Shown: one piece after another, positions 1 to 20,500 of the stretch | Layout of the letters: each line of letters opens with the position of its first letter | Numbering within the stretch: the stretch's first letter is position 1 | Assembly: GCF_022458985.1 (NCBI RefSeq) | Contig: NC_061774.1 | Location: 13,010,616-13,074,615, forward strand | DNA length: 64,000 nt | Reading direction: 5' to 3' | Source: Mugil cephalus | Lineage: Eukaryota > Chordata > Actinopteri > Mugiliformes > Mugilidae | Program-made: the position numbers and the translations under genes | The notes under the pieces: generated by a model | The model's database searches: none | The model's input: the letters and a program-made list of their open reading frames with translations, nothing else | What the model was told of the DNA's origin: nothing

Positions 1-162
1 CTCACTAATTACAGCCAGACAGAAACAATTAACCGCTGATAACAAATAAAACCTGCTCAGACCTGGCACGAGATCAAAACAAATGTGAAATATCAGTTGT
101 AGGAAAAAACGACTACGGCATGAGGCAAACAAACCAAGGTTTCCTGAGGTGGGCCTGTCGAG

Positions 163-239
<77 letters not shown>

Positions 240-911
240 CGTGTGTGCACATTTGTCTATGCATGAGCGTACATGGAGACACTGAAATGAGACCATCGAC
301 TCCACTGAGCCACAGTACTCAATACGCACCCACCATTAATTACCAGTCTCATTAGAAAGTATCTACAGTGGCAAAAACATGGACAAGGGCTGGTCGATAG
401 CAGCGTGATTAGAGAAGCTGGTTTACATCTCAGACAACTGAGAGATCCCACCTGCTCGACGAACATCTCCCACACCAGACGAAGAAAGAAGAACAGAGGC
501 TAATGAATGTAGCTACATGGATTAATGCTCTAACTGGCAGAAAATGCAATATTTAGGACAAGTGAATTCAACTGACCAGAAAGGTGCTCCGTGTAGAATA
601 GAGACGTAACATTTGCACGAGATAGAGTGAATATGCAATACAAATCAGAATTACTGATGACTTGTTTACAGTTCACAAGGGATGTTGCAGAAGAGCAAGA
701 TTATTATTAAAGACTCATACGATCATCAAGAAACACCACAGTGTTTCAGTTTATTGGCACATATGATTACATAATTAGGAAGGGTAAGCTTCACTGTCAG
801 AGAACTGAGACAGTCTTCACACTTGACACGGAGATCTTATGGTGCCTGAGTCTGAGTGTGTGTGTGTGTGTGTGTGTGTGTCTACATGAGTGCAGGTGGT
901 TTTACACTCAC
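1..911. other. NSUN7 intron (3' part) with TG repeats
   Basis: No exon with NSUN7 similarity was found left of 912, so this is taken as intron sequence running off the window. It contains a long TG repeat (164-236) and a shorter one near 857-882. The open frames here are produced by the repeats. Confidence 0.6.
164..236. repeat. (TG)n microsatellite
   Basis: About 36 near-perfect TG units. It generates poly-Cys-Val and poly-Thr-His open frames on the two strands, which are not genes. Confidence 0.97.
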
Positions 912-11774
<10,863 letters not shown>

Positions 11775-11856
11775 CTCCTTAAACACGTGCTTTATTTCTG
11801 ACACCTGAAAACATGCCATGAAATTCATGTGATTAAACAATACACAAACCACAGTA

Positions 11857-12360
11857 AAAGTCAGAAATTAATCAAATTTTTGGTATTTGTGATTAGTATT
11901 GAAGTGGAGTAAAAGATTTATGCAAAAAAGGTAGAAAAAATATTATGCTATTTTTAGGGCGTTTTTGAAGAGGACAATTTTGTGTAACAATTTTTATCAA
12001 TCTGGTACTACAAAAAAAAATAAATAAATAATAAAAATACATCAAAATCAATGTTGCTATTGATCACTGACATGTTCAAGGATCTAATAATGCCACCAAG
12101 AAAAATCCACTTTGCATTTAGATTATTGAAAATATTTCAATTTCTGTGTTTTGTTTTGTTTTCGAAAAATTTGTAATGCCATGAATAACATTGGCATATA
12201 AAGGGTTAAAAGTCAGAAATTAACCAAACTTTTGGTATTTGTGATTAGTTCTTATGTAAAAAACAAAAAGAAGAAGAAGAAGAAAAACAATATAACATAT
12301 AACATAACATATTTTGAACGTTTTTGAAGAGGACACTTTTGTGTTTTAATGGTAACAACG
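11857..12360. repeat. Diverged tandem duplication in the first NSUN7 intron
   Basis: The segment starting AGTCAGAAATTAA..TTTTGGTATTTGTGATTAGT near 11858 recurs near 12210, an offset of 352 bases. Both copies also share GTTTTTGAAGAGGACA about 100 bases further on. The copies differ by substitutions and small indels, so the duplication is not recent. Confidence 0.75.
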
Positions 12361-12679
12361 ATAACAATTTAGGTCACAAAATGTAAAAAAAAAAAAAAAA
12401 ATTACATTTGCCAAATATGATATGATATCAAAAAGTAAAGCTGCAACTAAATTGTCATTATTATTTAAAAAAATAAAATAAAAATAAAATGGAAAAGGAT
12501 ACTTTTGTCCTTATCAGGGCATATTTGGCTAATATTAGCTTGTCATTATCTAAAAGCGACGCACCAAGGCACAAACAGTTACACAGTTGTGTTTTGAAAG
12601 AAGAAAGGCAGACGCGTGAGATGAAGGCAGTGATTTGAGAGAAGCAGAAACAGTACAGTATGTGTGTGGTTAATGTTAC

Positions 12680-12890
12680 CTTGGGAGAAGAGTGTCCTCT
12701 TTTCTTGTCAAAATCTATTACACTCGTCTCTGTGAGTCTCCATCATGTCTCCCAGCGCTGATAGTTAGTTTAACGGTACTAACGGTCGCTCTGTTGTCCT
12801 TCGCAAAGTTTTCTCCGCCAATAAATAAGCTCCCTCTAAACACCTCTCTGCGTTACGAGGCTATAACAATGGTCTCTGCGGTGGTTTAAT
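12680..12890 (-). other. nsun7: Probable NSUN7 5' untranslated exon
   Basis: A clean donor (CCCAAG|GTAACA on the minus strand) ends an exon at 12680, which can splice to the acceptor at 11805-11806 before the coding start. The stretch contains an ATG-ATG pair that opens a short reading frame closing before the splice site, so it looks untranslated apart from a possible upstream ORF. The right-hand limit (transcription start) is only estimated; an X-box pair lies just beyond it. Confidence 0.5.
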
Positions 12891-13010
12891 GCAAGCTCTG
12901 TCCCTGGAGTTTTTTTTTTTTTTTTCCAGTGAGGAAAAAGGAAACGCTATAGGGCAGACTCTCCGTTTAAAAACAAACTTTTCTGGACCACTTCGGATTA
13001 GCGTGCTTCC

Positions 13011-13034
13011 GTCTCCATGGCAACCGCATGGCAA
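13011..13034 (-). promoter_or_regulatory. RFX X-box and adjacent half-site upstream of NSUN7
   Basis: The plus strand reads GTCTCCATGGCAAC at 13011-13024, a good fit to the RFX X-box pattern (two imperfect inverted half-sites around AT). A second GCATGGCAAC half-site follows directly. The pair lies roughly 100-300 bp upstream of the putative NSUN7 first exon. RFX factors drive ciliary and flagellar genes, which would suit a sperm-motility gene. The motif is seen; the binding is inferred. Confidence 0.5.
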
Positions 13035-13539
13035 CGCCCGGGTCCTCCTCTTCAGGGACCGGGGATCAATGTCCAGGACGTCCTCTGGACATGTGTGTCT
13101 CTGCGGGCTTGTTAAAAGCGTTTACAGGGCGTTGTAGCAGAGAGTTAATGACAGCGGTGGCTGTGGACAGTAATACATAAACACAATTACTTACAGATGG
13201 CGCACAGCAGCTGCTTTAGAATAAAAATGCATGAACACATGCAGGGATGTAAACAGACACGGGCCCCAGCCACTTTTATCAAACCCCATTTTATGATGTT
13301 ACATCTAACTAATTTGTTTATTGTTTGCCGTCTTTGAAAATGTAGAGTGTCCTTCCTAAAGCTTCATATAACAATCAAAGTTCAAATAATTTCCAAATCT
13401 CTTAAATTGGAAAGCATGTTGGGAAAGGTACTAGGCACTTATATACAATTATATGTTAAAGTTTCAGCATTTAAAGTATAACAACAAGACATATATAGTC
13501 CTTGTAAGGTTCAAAATGAAAGTTGTAACTATTAACACA

Positions 13540-14015
13540 TACACTAATAAGCGACAACATTATGACCACTGAGGGGTGAAGTAAATAATATTGAATATCT
13601 TGTGACAATGCAATATTCTGCTGGGAAACCTGTTGGACCTGCCATTTATTAGACATGTACCACCCACCTAGACAAGACCAGACACCCTCATCCAATAACA
13701 ATGACACTCCTTGATGGCAGCAGCCATCCCCAGCAGGATGCAGTCTGACACATGCATATACACAAAACCACGGGAGTAACTCAAAAAACATGAAGAACAG
13801 CACAAGGTGTTGACCTGGCCTCCAAATTCACTAGGTCACAAACTGATCAAGTATCTGTGGTATGATCCACAGAGGCTCCTCCCTTCAACCACTACAACAT
13901 TTATAAGACACAGGACACCTCAGAAGGCCGTCATTCACTGATAGTCCAACTGTTTTGAGCACAGAATCTGCACAGTATAGGAAGGTGGTCATTATGTTAT
14001 GCCTGATCAGTGTAC
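13540..14015. mobile_element. Internally deleted Tc1/mariner-type transposon, copy 1
   Basis: The left end (TACACTAATAAGCGACAACATTATGACCAC) is mirrored by the right end (GTGGTCATTATGTTATGCCTGATCAGTGTA), the ends of a common fish Tc1-like family. Between them only the 3' part of the transposase gene remains, recognisable by 'gttgacctggcctccaaatt', which would encode the L-T-W-P-P-N-S block before the DDE catalytic acid. The 5' half of the transposase is gone, so the copy is non-autonomous. TA dinucleotides sit at both ends. Confidence 0.85.
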
Positions 14016-14239
14016 TAAACTTAAAGAACAGCTTTATCAGCCCATATTTCAAACCCGAACTAATAGAAATTAAATTGTGATCAAGGCATGTACAGTACTA
14101 ATTACAAACCATATAATGCATCTTAACGACTGCTTACTGGTGGGACTTGTATAAATTATAAACATGGCCACTACACTGTTTCTGCAACAGTGCTGTTTCT
14201 GCACCTGTCACAACTAGGAAACATACAAACATCTTTACA

Positions 14240-14503
14240 GTCAAAATAACACTGATTGACTTCATAAGTGGCATTGCTGACTCGGACATAAGCCAGATGT
14301 TTCCTCTGCGCCCCGCAGTCACTGACGTTTTGGTCAGAGGTCACAAACAAGCTATCAGAGATCCTCAGGCTCAGCATCTCTCCCTGCTCTCCCATCCATC
14401 GTGTCTTCTGGATGATCTCTCCACACTTCAAGTTGGACAGCGGTTCCCACCATTCATTTTTTATGACTCGAACAATGGCCAAGAGCACTTTCTTACTCAG
14501 CTG
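14240..14503 (-). CDS. Unassigned exon-like segment
   Basis: On the minus strand a pyrimidine-containing acceptor (TGTGATTTCAG) precedes an open frame that reads LSKKVLLAIVRVIKNEWW and later LRISDSLFVTSDQNVSDC and VRVSNATYEVNQCYF, before a GTAAAG donor near 14240. The composition (conserved-looking Trp, Cys and NxS/T sequons) is protein-like, unlike the chance frames nearby. I do not recognise the family, and I found no companion exon with certainty. It lies downstream of CHRNA9 and upstream of NSUN7, both on the same strand. It could be an exon of a small secreted or membrane protein, a gene remnant, or chance. Confidence 0.3.
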
Positions 14504-17396
14504 AAATCACAGAATCCATATTTCTGCCATCTGTCGGCTCTGGAAGAATATTAGAATTTAGAAAGTCTCAAATCTTGTAGAGTATGGAATATTTTCATGC
14601 AGTCTAGGATAATCCTCACGGCAAGACCAAAATACTGCACCTGTATATTTGGGCGTGGCACTCTATGGGTATTTATGAGGCTCTTAATGTTTATAACACT
14701 GAAAACTAAAGAGTAGTAAAATAATTATCCAATATTAGGTGGTTTCAAGACGTCCATTTCTATCAGATGTCTGCTGAACAAAGCCCAAGACTCAACAGGA
14801 CTATTAAGTCTTGTGAGTAATTCTTCTGTAAAAGATGAAAATGCGCTGGGGACACGTCTCAGATGCTAATTGACTACACTAATTTTGCAGCAACATGCAT
14901 CTATGCGGGTTCATTTCCAGAATAGTATGTGGGAAATGAGCCCCCTCTACTGTTGGTTTAAGGTATTGTGAAGAAATTTCATTTCCTTGTGGTGAATCAT
15001 TCCAGTCCAAAACTTGTGAGCATTTTCCACTGATGAAAGAACTGCCGAAGATCATTTGCATATTACAAGTCAATAAGTAGTTACATCACAAAATAAATTA
15101 CAGTCCTCATGTATGTATGCACACAGGTATATGCTTGTCCAAAAGCTATTAAAAACCACATTAGTGAACCTTTTTATGTAATCTAAACATCCTCTACTAT
15201 CCCATAACATGAAGGTCTGTCATACATTCTCACTAGTATACCAGATACACAGCTGTATAGGCAATATATTGTATATGGTACACTTACGGTACATTGATTC
15301 AATAAGTTAATTGGTGTTTTTATAAGAATAAAAATACGTGTTTGTAACCATGTTTCAGCAAGAATCGACTGTATTGGCCTCAGTGTAACAGAAAGGCTGG
15401 GAAATCTGAAAAAACAAAACAAAAATGTTGCTGGTATCTTCATAGGATTTGTTAAATATTACAGTAATATAGAATCTGCAAGTTCTCAAGATTTTCCAAA
15501 AAAGGGAAACTTATTTATAACGGATACTTTTATTATAAATAAGTAAGAATAAGTATTTCTGCTATAACTTCTATCCCTTTGCTATGGAATATTTTTGAAG
15601 CATGAAGACCATCGCACATTGATTCCCAACCTGAGGTCCAACAACCCCTGTGGGTACTCGAAATGGTGTGGTCCTCACTCAGAACCAGGTTATTTAGTTG
15701 GACTGTGAGCCGACTGTCAGTCAGTTTCTATTCTACAAATAAATACAGATGCAGGTACAGGCATGCATGTATCCACGCAATATTGGTATGCACATACATA
15801 CATGCGTACAGATACACTTAAAATTACTTGAAATGTAATTAACTGAAAAGTGCAATGAATAAAAGTAATATAAATAAAACAGCACAAAAACTCAAATGTC
15901 TGGACCATCTGAATAAGAAGAGGAGTGGACTGAATGAATGTTTATTTATAGGCAATATTTGTGTTCCTGCTCTTTTCATTGCTCCATTGTTCTTTACACC
16001 CCGATGTCTTTTGATGACCTTCTTTTCTACCTGCCCTTTTTGTGGGCATGCACACGCACATACAGTACGAAAACACATTCACTTGACTTTCAAAGTTCAA
16101 GGGATGGGGCTTTTGGAAGGGGTGGGTGTCGGAGTGTGCACATTGTGTTCCATAATTGATGCTCCATATTACCTTACATCCTCACTGCCCTTGCTGCGCT
16201 ACAAACAAAGCTCGCTCATTAACTATTCACCGGACAATTTTGAACAGAAAAATGATTCTGTGGATGTGGAGCGTGCACCACCCTCAGGCATCTGATTTCA
16301 CAGCCGTGAATGAGACACGCACTGTCTCCACTGGCCATATTTTATCTTGACAGCAGATCTCTCCACATGTATTCAATGATCAGACGATGAGGCAGCCTTA
16401 AATCAAACCTGATGACTGATGGATATGCTGTTGGAGAGGGCTTGTCATTAAAAAAATGCAATAATTGGAGCTGCTATAAATATTACAGACGGTAAAGCAG
16501 CCAAAGGAAATTCATTAACGAGAATGCAGGAACTGGAAAAAGTAGCTATTGTGTTCTAGGTAAACACCAAGAAAGTAATATATGCATTTAGGACATGGTG
16601 GGTTAAAGACAATGTTTTGTCACTAATGGATGATGGAAACACATATTTTAGAGAATATACTTATACACTCACTCTCCGAGACCATGAATGTGTTTTAAAA
16701 ACTCTGGCTGACTATATTCACCGACCCCTACACTCTCGCTCACTGGATGGACGATTTGACCAAAGCCGGACACAGAGGGTCTGGTCTGTCTTTATCAAGT
16801 GAAGACTCTCCAACAAAGATATTACAAGAAGTGGAAGTGGAACCACTGTGGAGGGTAATGTAGTGAATGCAACTTCTGCTTGGACATCCCTGAAACATGC
16901 AAGTTAGCGTTAGCTCGCGGTTAGCATTAGCATTAACATGTAAAAAGAATCCCCTAAATAATGATTAACTTAACATAATTTCAGTCACAATTTATTCTAA
17001 TCCATAACTTATCCAGGCTGAAACTGATGATGCATTACATATTAATCTGACCTGATATGAAGTGCGTGTTGTTGATTGTCTCACTCCAGTCCTTTCTTTT
17101 AACTGCTAAAACCAAACCAAAGTTGTCTACAACTGGCAGCGGCTGTAAAACTTCAAGTTAGTGTTTTCGATTTTTCGGTTTTGGCACCAAAAAATACAAC
17201 AAGATGCCATTTTCATGGTTGAAAGTGACTGTTCGCCTCAAGCGTCCCTCTGTTTTGCCTCCACACTGTGACGTCACAGTGACGTAGTCCGGGAGGGGTC
17301 TTTAATGCTTAGTCATTCGTATTATTTTAAATCGCTCTAATAAACATATGATGGCAGAGAAAGTCACAAAGTCCACATGTTTCAGTGTGCAATATG

Positions 17397-17402
17397 TTTA
17401 TT
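17397..17402 (-). other. chrna9: Likely CHRNA9 poly(A) signal
   Basis: AATAAA on the minus strand about 110 bases past the stop codon, followed by an A/T-rich tract. This gives a short 3' untranslated region. Confidence 0.5.
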
Positions 17403-17512
17403 TAAAAAAAAAAAAAATAGTCCATTTGACTTTTTTCTGTTGACTAAAAAGTTTCCACTGAGTCCAATATTGAAATGAAAGAAAAAAAGACAGAGAAGGC
17501 ATCTCTACTTGG

Positions 17513-20500
17513 TCACGGTGCCTTTCCGATGATGAGGATGCTCATGAGGAAAACCATGATGAAGAAAATCCACATGAAGAATCTATCCATCACCTTGGCT
17601 ATCTTCTTCCACTCTGCCCCCTTGGCGCATGTGGCCCTCTGCTCTCTAAAACAGTTTGCTATATACTCAACATTGCGCACCAGCTTGGTGTCCGCCCCGG
17701 GGATCCCACTGCCATGGCTACAGAACACACAGGGGCCAAAAGTTACGGTGGGGCCTTGAGGTGGAGGCTTTTTGTCTTCGGGGCAGCAGGGAAGTTTGTG
17801 ATCCTCAGGGTAATACGGGACCTTCTGGTCTTCTTTACAGCAGTCACTCGTCGGGATTTTACCATTGGTGCTCTCATACTTTGAAGGTGCAAAACTGGAC
17901 AGGTGGCTGTTCTCCTCTCGGGTGATGTGGTGCTGGACTTTCACTTTGGAGTGTTGAGGAAGTCTGGGAGTCTGAGGTCTGGGGTATCTGTGGCTGCGCC
18001 GGTCGTCTTGGCCGCCGTGGCTCCCAGGTTTCCCGTTCGAGTGCACGTGACCGTTGATTTGCGAGTGACGGGCGTCGTCCTGGGGCGAGTGAGAAGACGA
18101 AGAGGAGGCAGAGGCGCAGTTCTCGCCCACCTCGTAAACAAAGAAAATCTTGGACATGTAGTCAATGATGAGGACTTTGGCCCAGTGGGGAACTGGCTTG
18201 GCCTCTGCGCCGCAGAAGTGGATGTTCATGATGAAGATGGTGAGGGATGTGGAGGCAGTGACCATGGTCATGGTAGCAATATAGTACTTTCCTGTGTAAC
18301 AGAAGGGAACAACAAGTTAGATAAGTTCTTTTGTGGTCTTTTACCGTCATTTCTCAGTATGTCACACTGTATTCCGTACATAATGTGCATGCTAACGTCA
18401 TTGCATTTGCTAATTAGCAGTTAAAACAAAATTCTTCTGCGGCTATAGGGAAAATAATTGTAATCTGGAGATTTCTGAGTATATTAAAGACATCCTGTGA
18501 TTACCCTGTGGCCTGTCCAGGGCACAAACCTCTCACCTAAAGTCAGCAACGCTTCAGGTCAGCCTCATTAGACAATTTTATGTCTAATATACCTTTTAAC
18601 CTTAACATGCAACATGGAAAATTATTGCAATTAATCCTGAGGGGGAAATTTGATTAAAAACCACTGATGTTCACCCTGTGATGCAGCGAGAAGAAAGGTC
18701 AGGCCGTCATTAGTTCATTATGTTATATCATCTGCTGACCATGAGAGTTTGTACAAGAATTAGTGGCAATCAAGAGCGACAGCAATGCAATCTTCTGCGG
18801 AAAATCTATAAAACGGTCAATACGTGTTGGCTTTTACACTATCCCAAACAAATTACCTATAAGAGGGACACTTTCTGATGGCGGCATGCTCTCCGCCACC
18901 ATCAGCTGGAACACGGTGAGAGCCAGGAGCACCGTCACCCCGAGGGAAACCTTCTCCCCGGAGTCTGCAGGCAGGTAGAAACCCAGAGGAGCCAAGAAGG
19001 AGATGAGGAAGCAAGGGAGGAGGAGGTTGAAGATGTAAAAGGAAGAGCGGCGCTGCAGGAGAACGGTATAGGTGATGTCTGGATACGGGTCGGAGCAGCA
19101 GCCGTACATTATGACATTCTTGGTGGCCGGCATCCCGTGGCACTCCCACTCCACGTTTTCCACAAAGTCTGACAGGTCGCCGCTCTCCATGCCCATAATG
19201 ATGTCTACCTGGAATTAGGGTGAAGGATGAGTAGGCTCAGAGAAGGAGATATTTTCCAAGGAAAAGACAGATTAACCAACCAACAACTCAGGAAATGTAT
19301 GCACACACAGATTTACGAACTAGAATAGGCAATGAGTAAAAGTATATGAGCATCTGATGTCTGATTCCAATCCCCTTGTCTAACACACAGCACTGGGTTG
19401 ATTCGTTTTGGTGACACAGACCTGGTTGCCATTGTAAGTCCATGAACCAAAGGTGAGGTTGCATTCCTGGCTGTCAAACGGGAAGTAGGAGACGTCCACG
19501 ACGCAGGAGCTCTTGGTGATGGCCGGAGCGTCCCAGGTTATCTCTCCATTGTAGCGCAGCCTCACATTGGTGTCCATCGGCCCCGAGAAGTCGTCGTCGG
19601 CTCTGGAAGAAGAGGACTAGTTGAGGGGAAATAACTTTGTGAAAGGCAGTGAGCTTCATATGAGGTGAGAGGAGTTTGAGAGTTGGACGTTTTTGTAGCT
19701 ATTAGGCACCTGTCTATGTAATAAAATCTACGCTTACTGATATTTTAAAGATACAAGATGAAATGTATCATTAAGTTCGTTAGTAAGTATACATGCGTGT
19801 ATGTGCAATGCTGCTGCTTGTGATATAAAAGTTCAAAAAGATCAAATTGATGTCTTTAGTGACTAAAACAAGGTTTTGAAGAGAAATCAAATGTAAGGTG
19901 CCAACAAGGCATTTTCCCCACTTCCAGTGTGTTCACACGCATATAAAAATCAATAAAGGCTACGCGTGAACGACGTACGGGCGTACTTGTTATAGAGGAC
20001 GAGGTCGGGCCTCCACACCAGGCTGCTGGGGATGTGGATGACCTCCAGCCCGTCATAGTCCTCTTTATCCCACTTCAGGTACGCATCGTGCCACGTCTGC
20101 CTGATCCACAGGTAGGCGATCAGCACCTGGTTCCTCTCGTCCTTCGCACGCAGAGTCACATTCATGAGCTAACGAGAAAAAGTACTTGCAAAGCACAACC
20201 TCCTATGGAAGACATCACAGATTGCAGCCAAGTCTCTCTTCTAGATTTTTAGTTGCAATATCAAGTTCTAAGGTACGTTTGCTCTGCCTGTAACACACGT
20301 TTAAAAACTGATTTATATTCTGTGACGTTAAAGTCAGGGAGCAGCGAGGGACACTTCAAAAGCTTCAGATTAAAATTCTTGGCATAGCTTGAGGAGGATT
20401 TTGAGGACTTTTTTGTGAAATTGGTTATTGGGCCTATTTGTGTCATGTTTACCGCGTCACTGGTTGCAATGTAAGCCCATGATTACCAGGAGGGGCGTTC

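Larger units (their letters stand above)
12900..17396. other. Intergenic region between NSUN7 and CHRNA9
   Basis: It holds the NSUN7 promoter (X-box at 13011), an internally deleted Tc1-like element (13540-14015), and one exon-like segment of unknown identity on the minus strand (14240-14503). Near 16900-17000 and 17160-17300 there are low-complexity 'gttagc' runs and a palindromic CRE-type TGACGTCA (17269-17276). I see no further gene. Confidence 0.6.

Noticed and set aside
149-355. Open frames of poly-Cys-Val and poly-Thr-His
   Set aside because: They are translations of TG/CA dinucleotide repeats.
17903-18424. 173-codon plus-strand frame opposite CHRNA9
   Set aside because: It is antisense to the last CHRNA9 exon, with Val/Arg-rich composition typical of a shadow frame.
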